Of a stretch of 64,000 nucleotides of DNA, positions 54,700-61,889 are shown piece by piece. The stretch comes from an uncultured Planctomycetaceae bacterium (GTDB lineage Bacteria; Planctomycetota; Planctomycetia; Planctomycetales; Planctomycetaceae): contig CALFSX010000236.1 of assembly GCA_937916515.1 (NCBI GenBank), forward strand, positions 1-64,000, in the 5' to 3' direction. The translations under genes were made by a program, and so were the position numbers. The notes under the pieces were generated by a model. That model saw only the letters and a program-made list of their open reading frames with translations, was not told the origin of the DNA and searched no databases. Numbering within the stretch: position 1 is the stretch's first letter; each line of letters opens with the position of its first letter.

Positions 54700-55824
54700 A
54701 TGAAAACCATTGCTGTCGCCATTGCTGCGGCATGCCTGATATCCACCGTTCAGGCAGACGAAATAGATGTCATCAAATCCGTTGGCGACTTTTCTAAAGG
54801 CACTGCAGAAGCACGTGCCGCCAGCGACGCTCTTGTTAAGGGCGGTTCAAGAAATCTGCTGCCATTGCTGAAAGCTTTCAACGGCAGTTCGGTTCTGGCC
54901 AGCAACTGGCTGCGAAGCACTTTCGAAACGATTGCTGATGCAGAAATAAAATCGGGAGGTTCGTTGCCCAAAGATGACCTTCTAAAGTTTGTGAAAACAA
55001 CCTCAGAATCACCAGCCGCCAGAAGGCTGGCTTACGAATGGCTGCTGAAACGAAGTCCACAGCTGGAAGACCAACTGATTCCCGGAATGCTGCAGGACCC
55101 CAGCCCTGAATTCCGTAGAGACGCCGTTAACCGACTTCTGAAAGTTGCAGAAACAGCCACAGGAGATGACGCCAAAGCCGCCTACCGCAACGCACTGAAG
55201 GGCGCTGTTCACGAAGATCAGGTCAAAAAAATCGCCAAAGCCCTTCGTGATGCAGGCGACGAAGTCAACATTCAACAACACTTTGGCTTTCTGCCATCGT
55301 GGAAGGTTATCGGCCCCTTCGACAACAAAGACATGAAGGGTTTCCCCGTTGCCTACGAACCAGAAAACACCATCGACCTTGCCGCCGAATACGACGGCCA
55401 ACTGGGCAAAGTAAAGTGGGTGCCCCTATCCACAGACGATGACTACGGCATCATCGACATTGGCAAACAACTGGAAAACTACAAGGGTTCACTGATGTAC
55501 GCCACCACCACGTACACCAGTGCCACGGATCAGAATCTGGAATTCCGTTTGGGCACCCCCAACGCGTGGAAACTGTGGGTCAACGGAAAACTGATCTTCG
55601 AGCGAGAAGAATATCACCGGGGCACTCGCATGGATCAGTACAAAGTTCCCGTCACGCTGACAGCGGGACAGAACACAATCCTGCTGAAGATCTGCCAGAA
55701 CGAACAGGACCAATCATGGGCTCAGGATTATCATTTCCAATTGCGAGTTTGCGACAGTACCGGTTCAGCCGTCCCCCCCTCTTCAAACACAGCAAAACGC
55801 GACAACGCGACGGGAGTGAACTAA
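54700..55824 (+). CDS. Secreted HEAT-like plus jelly-roll (galactose-binding-like) protein
   Basis: The protein has 374 residues with a signal peptide (cleavage after V-Q-A, residue 19). Residues about 25-180 are helical with short repeating pairs of HEAT type. Residues about 190-355 form a beta-sandwich of the kind found in glycoside-hydrolase accessory domains (F-L-P-S-W-K-V-I-G-P-F-D, W-K-L-W-V-N-G-K-L-I-F, L-T-A-G-Q-N-T-I-L-L-K). No catalytic residues were seen. Its stop overlaps the next gene's start (TAATG at 55822-55826), so it is translationally coupled to the PQQ-like propeller. Confidence 0.7.
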   Translation: MKTIAVAIAAACLISTVQADEIDVIKSVGDFSKGTAEARAASDALVKGGSRNLLPLLKAFNGSSVLASNWLRSTFETIADAEIKSGGSLPKDDLLKFVKTTSESPAARRLAYEWLLKRSPQLEDQLIPGMLQDPSPEFRRDAVNRLLKVAETATGDDAKAAYRNALKGAVHEDQVKKIAKALRDAGDEVNIQQHFGFLPSWKVIGPFDNKDMKGFPVAYEPENTIDLAAEYDGQLGKVKWVPLSTDDDYGIIDIGKQLENYKGSLMYATTTYTSATDQNLEFRLGTPNAWKLWVNGKLIFEREEYHRGTRMDQYKVPVTLTAGQNTILLKICQNEQDQSWAQDYHFQLRVCDSTGSAVPPSSNTAKRDNATGVN

Positions 55825-57032
55825 TGAAACGCTTATCACTTATTCTGGCATTCCTGACCACCGCTTCGTCCACACAAGCTGAAGACTGGCGGCAATTCCG
55901 AGGCAACCAGGGCAACTCAATCGCAACAGGTGAAAACCTTCCCACCGAATTAAGCGGCGGAAGCATTGCCTGGAAGGTCGAACTTCCAGGTCGAGGCGTT
56001 TCCAGCCCGATTGCAGTTAAAGATCAGATTCTGCTGACAGCAAGTTCGGGATACGACGAAGACCGCCTGCACGTCATGAGCTTCGACGCGGCCACCGGCG
56101 AACTTCAGTGGGATCGCCAGTTTCAAGCCACCGGTCGAACGGGCTGTCATGAAAAAATGTGTGTCGCCACACCGACTCCTGCCAGCGATGGCGAGCGAGT
56201 GTTCGCGTTTTATTCCAGCAACGATCTGATTTGCACAGACATGGCTGGCAACCTGCAATGGTATCGAGGCCTGGGAGCCGAATACCCCAACGCCAGCAAC
56301 AGCCTGGGAATGTCTTCGTCACTGATTGTGATCGGAACCACGGTTGTTGCTCAAGTGGAAAGTGATGCAGAAGCTTTCGCCATCGGTGTCGACACTGTCA
56401 GCGGCGAAACCAAGTGGAAGATCGATCGCCCCAGAAAAGCCAACTGGACATCTCCCACCATCATGCCCGCCAGCGGAAACACGCCCGCTCTGGCATTGCT
56501 GCAGTCATCTGCCGGACTAGCCGCAGTTGATCCCGAAACCGGCGATGTCGTCTGGGAATTCGGTGATGGCGCGTCCACAATTCCGTCCTCATCTGTTATC
56601 GACGGCACCGTCTTCATTCCGTCCAACGGATTGACAACTGTGAAGCCGGCAGCTGACGGAAAGTCTGTTGAACAGGTTTGGAATTCGTCAAACCTGTCGC
56701 CCAGCACTCCAAGTCCGGTTGTCCTGAACGGCCTGACGTTTACGGTAAACTCCGCGGGAGCACTTTCAGCAGGCAGCATTGAAACGGGCGAACGAGTCTG
56801 GCAGCTGCGACTGAAAGGCCCATTCAGTGGAACTCCCGTTGTATCCAACGGACACCTGTTCTTCTTCAACGAAAAGGGCCTCGCATTTGTCGTCAAACCA
56901 TCGGCCGACAAAGGCGAAATCGTGTCAGAACTGGATCTGGGCGAAACAATTCTGTGCAGCCCGGCGGCTTCCAACAACGCATTGTTCATTCGCAGCGACG
57001 GACACCTGTGGAAGTTCGCCGAACAGTTTTAG
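55824..57032 (+). CDS. Secreted PQQ-like beta-propeller protein (coupled pair)
   Basis: The protein has 402 residues from the ATG at 55824, opening a signal peptide (M-K-R-L-S-L-I-L-A-F-L-T-T-A-S-S-T-Q-A). The open frame reaches back to 55566, but that part lies inside the previous gene. The mature end starts E-D-W-R-Q-F-R-G-N-Q-G-N, then propeller blades with G-E-x-x-W-x motifs (G-E-L-Q-W-D, G-E-T-K-W-K, G-D-V-V-W-E-F). It has no obvious enzyme site. Coupling to the jelly-roll protein suggests a two-component extracellular binding complex. Confidence 0.85.
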   Translation: MKRLSLILAFLTTASSTQAEDWRQFRGNQGNSIATGENLPTELSGGSIAWKVELPGRGVSSPIAVKDQILLTASSGYDEDRLHVMSFDAATGELQWDRQFQATGRTGCHEKMCVATPTPASDGERVFAFYSSNDLICTDMAGNLQWYRGLGAEYPNASNSLGMSSSLIVIGTTVVAQVESDAEAFAIGVDTVSGETKWKIDRPRKANWTSPTIMPASGNTPALALLQSSAGLAAVDPETGDVVWEFGDGASTIPSSSVIDGTVFIPSNGLTTVKPAADGKSVEQVWNSSNLSPSTPSPVVLNGLTFTVNSAGALSAGSIETGERVWQLRLKGPFSGTPVVSNGHLFFFNEKGLAFVVKPSADKGEIVSELDLGETILCSPAASNNALFIRSDGHLWKFAEQF

Positions 57033-57073
57033 CCGAACGTTGGTTGGTTCTTAATTTGAAGTGCGATGTCTTC

Positions 57074-57100
57074 GTATCGGCGGCGTTTGGCCGCCGATAC
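57074..57100 (+). terminator. 11-bp perfect hairpin after the propeller gene
   Basis: GTATCGGCGGC (57074-57084) and GCCGCCGATAC (57090-57100) pair completely around GTTTG, 41 bases after the stop. No T tract follows, so factor-dependent termination or a REP-like role is possible. Confidence 0.65.
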
Positions 57101-57236
57101 CAAATGAGTGTTCCAGGACTATCGCCCGGCGGCTGATGCAGTGAAGACGGCAGCAAATCCCGCTTCGACCATTTCGTTATTCAGACACGCTTCACTGACC
57201 GCACAGTTCACGTTTTGCAATCAATCATTCCACCTT

Positions 57237-57647
57237 ATGTCCAGCCTGAACATTCCCATCGCAATCGGCATCGGCGGCTTCGTTGGAGCGTTGATGAGAT
57301 TCTATATTGCTGGATTTGTCGCCAGATCTGCAGGCGACGAATTCAGCTTTCTGGGAACCATGACGGTCAACCTGCTGGGCTGCCTTGCCATTGGAGTGCT
57401 GATCACGATTGCATCCAGGCCAGGACTGATGTCGCCAATGATGCAAAAGTGCCTGCTGACCGGACTGCTGGGATCGCTGACCACCTTTTCAACGTTTGCA
57501 ATGGAATCCCTGAACCTTTTGCAGGCGGGACATTTCGGTGCGGCGGTTGTTAACATCACTGTGAATCTGTTTGCCGGACTACTTCTGGTTTGGTTAGGCA
57601 TGTTGCTGGCCGGAACGTTGATTCCCGATTCCTCACCTGCCAACTGA
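57237..57647 (+). CDS. crcB: Fluoride exporter CrcB (Fluc channel)
   Basis: The protein has 136 residues from the ATG at 57237; upstream frame sequence to 57108 has no signal. Four helices carry the family signature: G-G-F-V-G-A-L-M-R-F-Y, G-T-M-T-V-N-L-L-G-C, G-L-L-G-S-L-T-T-F-S-T-F-A-M-E. The dual-topology channel removes fluoride. It lies 16 bases before a MATE pump, probably one operon. No fluoride riboswitch was recognised in its leader. Confidence 0.94.
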   Translation: MSSLNIPIAIGIGGFVGALMRFYIAGFVARSAGDEFSFLGTMTVNLLGCLAIGVLITIASRPGLMSPMMQKCLLTGLLGSLTTFSTFAMESLNLLQAGHFGAAVVNITVNLFAGLLLVWLGMLLAGTLIPDSSPAN

Positions 57648-57663
57648 CCGCAGCAAACCCGCA

Positions 57664-59106
57664 ATGGACCTTCCGGAACACACTGACGTTGAATCTGCAA
57701 ACTCTGCCACCGCTCATCCGCCAGGCAGCTTTCGCGAACTCTTTGCCGTATCTCTTCCGCTGATTATCGGCGCCGGTTCGCACTCCGTGATGACAAATGC
57801 AGATCGCATCATGCTGGCAGGCTATACGCCCACGGTGCCAACCGGCGCGGGAGCACTGGATATCATCGCCGCCGTCACACCAGCTTCAATGCTACACTGG
57901 ACAATCATGTGCGTCCCGCTGGGGACCATTCTTTACGCCAACACGTTTATCTCGCAATATGATGGTGCCAACAAGCCGCAGAAACTAACTGCCTCATTCT
58001 GGCAGGCCGTTTGGCTGGCCATTGTTTCCGGTTTACTGCTGACACTGTTTGTTCCTTTTTCGCACGCTATTTTTACATTCGTTAAACACGGCGAAACGGT
58101 CGTCGCACAGGAAACGGCTTACTTCAACACGCTCTGCTCCGGCAGCGTCTTGTTTCTGCTCTCAAACGCACTCGGTTGCTTCTTTAGTGGACGGCAAAAA
58201 ACACACGTGGTGATGGCAGTGAACCTGTCCAGCGTCGTCTTTAATATCGTATTAGACTACGGCTTGATCTTTGGTCACTGGGGACTTCCGGAACTTGGCA
58301 TTCGCGGTGCTGCGGTGGCAACATTGGTTGCTCGAGCATGCGACATTCTGATGTACGTTGTTCTGCTTGGAATCGATGCGACCAAAGGGAAGTATCCATT
58401 CAAAGACACGTGGAAACCCAATCGCATCATGCTGACCAGGTATCTGAGATACGGACTGCCCGCCGGACTTCACAGCTTTGTTGACACATCGGGATTTATG
58501 GCTTTTCTGTTTATTGTAGGCAGCCTTAACAGAGACGCCATGGCAGCAACAAACCTGGCTTTCAGTGTCAACAGTCTGATCTTCATTCCACTGCTGGGTT
58601 TTGGAACCGCCGTGCAGACTCTTGTCGGACATCACATTGGAGCCGGCCTGCAAGCTGCCGCCGCTAAGACGACATGGAACGCAATTCGCATGGGAATCAT
58701 CTGGACAGGAGCCGCCGCGATTTTGCTGGTGTTCTTTCCAGAAGTCAGTCTTAGCCCGTATCTGTTCTTTGAACAAACAACAGCGGTGGGCGAGCAGTCC
58801 GTTAAATCGGTTCTGCCGATGGCCACAACGCTGCTGACGTTTGTTGCCGTGTATTCAATCTTCGACGCATTGGCGGTAGTCTTTGCGTCGGCATTGCGAG
58901 GTGCGGGCGACACGATGTTTCCGATGTTGGTAACCATGTGTTCCAGCTGGTTCGTCATGACATTGCCCGCATGGCTGATCGCACGTTCCGAAGAAGCCAC
59001 CATCCAGAAGCTCTGGCTGACCTGCACAGCTCACATTCTGACAATGGGACTGGCGATGCTGCTAAGGTTCTTATCCGGCAAATGGAAGTCCATCAAAATC
59101 ACATAG
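57664..59106 (+). CDS. MATE family multidrug efflux transporter
   Basis: The protein has 480 residues with twelve predicted helices, starting after a polar N-terminus (about 25 residues). Family blocks: N-A-D-R-I-M-L-A-G-Y, Q-Y-D-G-A-N, L-G-C-F-F-S-G-R-Q-K, N-I-V-L-D-Y-G-L-I-F and A-L-R-G-A-G-D-T-M-F-P. It exports cationic or other organic compounds using a Na+ or H+ gradient. It is transcribed with crcB. Substrate unknown. Confidence 0.92.
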   Translation: MDLPEHTDVESANSATAHPPGSFRELFAVSLPLIIGAGSHSVMTNADRIMLAGYTPTVPTGAGALDIIAAVTPASMLHWTIMCVPLGTILYANTFISQYDGANKPQKLTASFWQAVWLAIVSGLLLTLFVPFSHAIFTFVKHGETVVAQETAYFNTLCSGSVLFLLSNALGCFFSGRQKTHVVMAVNLSSVVFNIVLDYGLIFGHWGLPELGIRGAAVATLVARACDILMYVVLLGIDATKGKYPFKDTWKPNRIMLTRYLRYGLPAGLHSFVDTSGFMAFLFIVGSLNRDAMAATNLAFSVNSLIFIPLLGFGTAVQTLVGHHIGAGLQAAAAKTTWNAIRMGIIWTGAAAILLVFFPEVSLSPYLFFEQTTAVGEQSVKSVLPMATTLLTFVAVYSIFDALAVVFASALRGAGDTMFPMLVTMCSSWFVMTLPAWLIARSEEATIQKLWLTCTAHILTMGLAMLLRFLSGKWKSIKIT

Positions 59107-59217
59107 AAGCCGTATTCGTCCAGGCCTGAACAACAGGCATTTCGTCGGCAATTGAATCAACGAACACCTTTCCATTTCACTGCACTAAGTCTCTGTAAAG
59201 TGAAGCTCTGAAATACA

Positions 59218-60393
59218 ATGACAAATTCATACGCCCAACTTTGGGACCTCGACCCAAACACAACCTACCTGAACCACGGATCGTTCGGCCCTTCCCCGAT
59301 CGAAGTGCGGCAGGTTCGAGAAGAATGGTCGCTGAAACTGCAACGTCAGCCAATGCGTTTCTTATGCCAGCAGATGGAGGACCTGCTGCACAGCACCGCT
59401 GAAGAACTGGCAGAGTTCCTGCACACCAAACCGGCTCGCCTGGCACTGATTGACAATGCCACCATCGCCATGAACATCGTCGCCGACAGCGTAGAACTTA
59501 GCGCGGAAGACGAAGTTCTGTTTACCGATCACGAATATGGTGCCGTAAGAAACATCTGGCAACGCAGGTGTCAGGCTGTCGGTGCCAAAATTGTGACAGC
59601 ACAATTACCCTACCCGTTGAACGATGCGGACACTGTGCGTGCTTTAACGGATGCAGCAAGCGAACGAACACGCATTATTATCATCAGCCACGTCACTTCG
59701 CCAACGGCCGCCATTCTGCCGGTTCAGCAAATCTGCGAGATGGCAAAACAACGCGGTATCCTAACGGCCATTGATGGCCCTCACGCAATCGCCATGCTGG
59801 ATGTACATCTGGATAAAATCGGCTGCGATTATTATTGCGCAAGTTGCCACAAGTGGTTGTGTGCCCCGTTTGGCAGCGGCTTTTTATGGGTCCACCCACG
59901 ACATCACCACAACGTAAAGTGTCCAATTGTCAGCTGGGGAGGATCAATGGCCGGACACGCACCCATCTGGCAGGACCGCACCAACTGGCTGGGAACACGC
60001 GACCCCGCCCCATTGATTTCAATTTCTGCAGCCATCGCATTCTTCAAACGCATCGGGCTGAACACTTTCCGAGAACACGCCCATCAGCTGATTTGCCACG
60101 CTCGCAGAGAACTACTGGCCATCGATGGCGTGGGGCCCTTCTGCACGGCAAGTGAATCCAACGTCGTCAGCATGTGCGCGTTGGAATTGCCTCAACCTGC
60201 CGACTGGAAACCGGGCTATCACGGTCATCCCGATCCGCTGCAAATTGAACTTCGCGAACAACACGGAATTGAAACTCCCGTCGCTTCATGGAACGGCAAA
60301 CGATTTCTGCGAGTATCCGCGCACCTTTACAACTCCCCTGCTCACATCGACAAGTTGCTTCACGCCGTAAAGAATTCACCCAACCTACGATAG
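59218..60393 (+). CDS. Class V aminotransferase (isopenicillin N epimerase-like)
   Basis: The protein has 391 residues. The PLP fold type I core includes Y-L-N-H-G-S-F-G (17-24), the Asp of A-I-D-G-P-H-A-I (about residue 185) and the Schiff-base Lys in S-C-H-K-W-L (about 220). R-V-S-A-H-L-Y-N-S closes the fold. This is the subgroup of isopenicillin N epimerase and cysteine desulfurase relatives that often acts on small amino acids. Substrate unresolved. It is followed by a terminator shared with the convergent glutathione peroxidase. Confidence 0.9.
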   Translation: MTNSYAQLWDLDPNTTYLNHGSFGPSPIEVRQVREEWSLKLQRQPMRFLCQQMEDLLHSTAEELAEFLHTKPARLALIDNATIAMNIVADSVELSAEDEVLFTDHEYGAVRNIWQRRCQAVGAKIVTAQLPYPLNDADTVRALTDAASERTRIIIISHVTSPTAAILPVQQICEMAKQRGILTAIDGPHAIAMLDVHLDKIGCDYYCASCHKWLCAPFGSGFLWVHPRHHHNVKCPIVSWGGSMAGHAPIWQDRTNWLGTRDPAPLISISAAIAFFKRIGLNTFREHAHQLICHARRELLAIDGVGPFCTASESNVVSMCALELPQPADWKPGYHGHPDPLQIELREQHGIETPVASWNGKRFLRVSAHLYNSPAHIDKLLHAVKNSPNLR

Positions 60394-60398
60394 CGCAC

Positions 60399-60429
60399 AA
60401 AAAATCCCGGACCTGTCGAAGGACCGGGA
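60399..60429 (-). terminator. Terminator of the glutathione peroxidase gene
   Basis: On the minus strand TCCCGGTCC (60421-60429) pairs with GGTCCGGGA (60405-60413), with one T-T mismatch, and a run of six T (60399-60404) follows. It lies about 40 bases after the stop at 60467. Confidence 0.8.
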
Positions 60430-60466
60430 CGAATTGCGTTCAAGCGTTACACATTTGGGACGCGAA

Positions 60467-61036
60467 CTACTTTGCCAGTTCTTCTTCCAGCAAAGTAATG
60501 ACTTCTGGTGCATCTGGTTTCGTGCGTGTCTTGAATCGAGCAGCCACTTTGCCGTCTTTACCGATGATGAACTTTTCAAAGTTCCAGCCGATGTTGCTGT
60601 GATCGTCTGCCTGAGCCTTCAGCAGCTCGTACAGCGGAGTCTGATCTTTGCCGTTCACATCGACCTTTTCGAACATCGGAAACTTCACACTGTAGGTGCT
60701 CGAACAAAACTCACGAATTTCGCTGGCACTACCGGATTCCTGAGCACCAAATTGGTTGCACGGGAAGCCCATCACGACAAGACCCTTTTCAGAATACTTC
60801 TCATGCAGCGATTGAAGCTGCTCATACTGTGGCGTCGCTCCACAAGCGCTGGCGACATTTACAACCAGCAGTACCTTGCCCTTGTACTTGGACAGCTTGA
60901 CTTCTTCGCCTTCCAGAGACTTCACATTGAAATCATAAACCGTTTCCGGGGCTTTCTTTTCTGCCGAATCTTCTGCCAAAACATTCGTTCCTGACACAAA
61001 CAAGGCAGCCAACGCCGCCAGACTGAACAGTCTCAT
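60467..61036 (-). CDS. Secreted glutathione peroxidase family protein
   Basis: The protein has 189 residues with a signal peptide (M-R-L-F-S-L-A-A-L-A-A-L-F-V-S-G-T-N-V-L-A). Family motifs: V-V-N-V-A-S-A-C-G-A-T (catalytic Cys; not selenocysteine), G-F-P-C-N-Q-F, and W-N-F-E-K-F. It reduces peroxides in the periplasm, probably with thioredoxin-like donors. Its start is divergent from the oxidase subunit gene with 168 bases between. Confidence 0.93.
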   Translation of the reverse strand: MRLFSLAALAALFVSGTNVLAEDSAEKKAPETVYDFNVKSLEGEEVKLSKYKGKVLLVVNVASACGATPQYEQLQSLHEKYSEKGLVVMGFPCNQFGAQESGSASEIREFCSSTYSVKFPMFEKVDVNGKDQTPLYELLKAQADDHSNIGWNFEKFIIGKDGKVAARFKTRTKPDAPEVITLLEEELAK

Positions 61037-61204
61037 GGGAAATCCTTAAGTCTTCAAAATACCGGACAAAACCAGCGTGTAACACTACAATGAAACAACA
61101 CTCAGCATGCAACACGATGTCGCAGTAAACGCTGAATGCTCCATTCTTGTCGGATCAGGCGATTCGGCAAGTCCACACCCGCGATTTTGTTCGTGCATAA
61201 ACCA

Positions 61205-61771
61205 ATGTCTTCACGCTGGGCTGAAAATCAAAGCATGATGGCTCGCCGCTTTTTCCTGGCAACGATTGCTCAGGCAGCAGTGTGCCTGGCACTTGCCTGG
61301 GGACTGGCAGCAGTATTCGACGCCCCGCCACCCAGCGACCGACTGCGTCTGCCAAGGGCCTTTCAATTCGGCACACTGTGCCTGATCCAGGGCAGCTGGT
61401 TTCTGCACGTTAGCTTAAAAAACGTGAAGATGGAGCGCCAGACGCCATTCAGGAAATCGCTGCTACTGGCACTCACGTTTGCTGTTTTGTTTGTTGGAAT
61501 TCAGTCCTATGGGCTGTGGAGCTTCGTTCACGGAACAACAGATTTCCAGAACCCTCAAATGAACACTCACGGGTTCGTGTTTATGTTCACTGCTCTGCAC
61601 GCCATGCATTTTGTAGTGGCTCAATCCGTGCTGCTATGGGTCACATTGGCCGCGTTTTGCGATCGATACGATCACGAATACTATTTTGGTGTCACCTTCG
61701 CCACCTGGTTCTGGCACGCTCTGGGAATTGCCTGGATCGCCATTCTGTGCGTGTTTTCGATCGCCTCGTAA
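61205..61771 (+). CDS. Heme-copper oxidase subunit III-like membrane protein
   Basis: The protein has 188 residues from the ATG at 61205; the frame extends upstream to 61136 without a signal. Five transmembrane helices are visible. Motifs near the end (T-A-L-H-A-M-H-F-V-V-A, F-A-T-W-F-W-H-A-L-G-I-A-W-I-A) are those of cytochrome oxidase subunit III. Subunits I and II are not in the window, so it is an isolated or paralogous member. It is convergent with the cytochrome c assembly gene, consistent with a respiratory neighbourhood. Confidence 0.85.
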   Translation: MSSRWAENQSMMARRFFLATIAQAAVCLALAWGLAAVFDAPPPSDRLRLPRAFQFGTLCLIQGSWFLHVSLKNVKMERQTPFRKSLLLALTFAVLFVGIQSYGLWSFVHGTTDFQNPQMNTHGFVFMFTALHAMHFVVAQSVLLWVTLAAFCDRYDHEYYFGVTFATWFWHALGIAWIAILCVFSIAS

Positions 61772-61889
61772 GACGCACAGTTAACAGAACGATGAGGTCG
61801 CCCAATGAGAGAAACAGACTGCGACGACATCACATGTTACCGCCGCTGTCTGTACCACGTCGCTGCTCCGGTGAAACACTTCACGCCGC

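Noticed and set aside
57033-57236. Possible fluoride riboswitch before crcB
   Set aside because: The conserved core expected for the crcB motif could not be found; only an 11-bp hairpin without that core is present.
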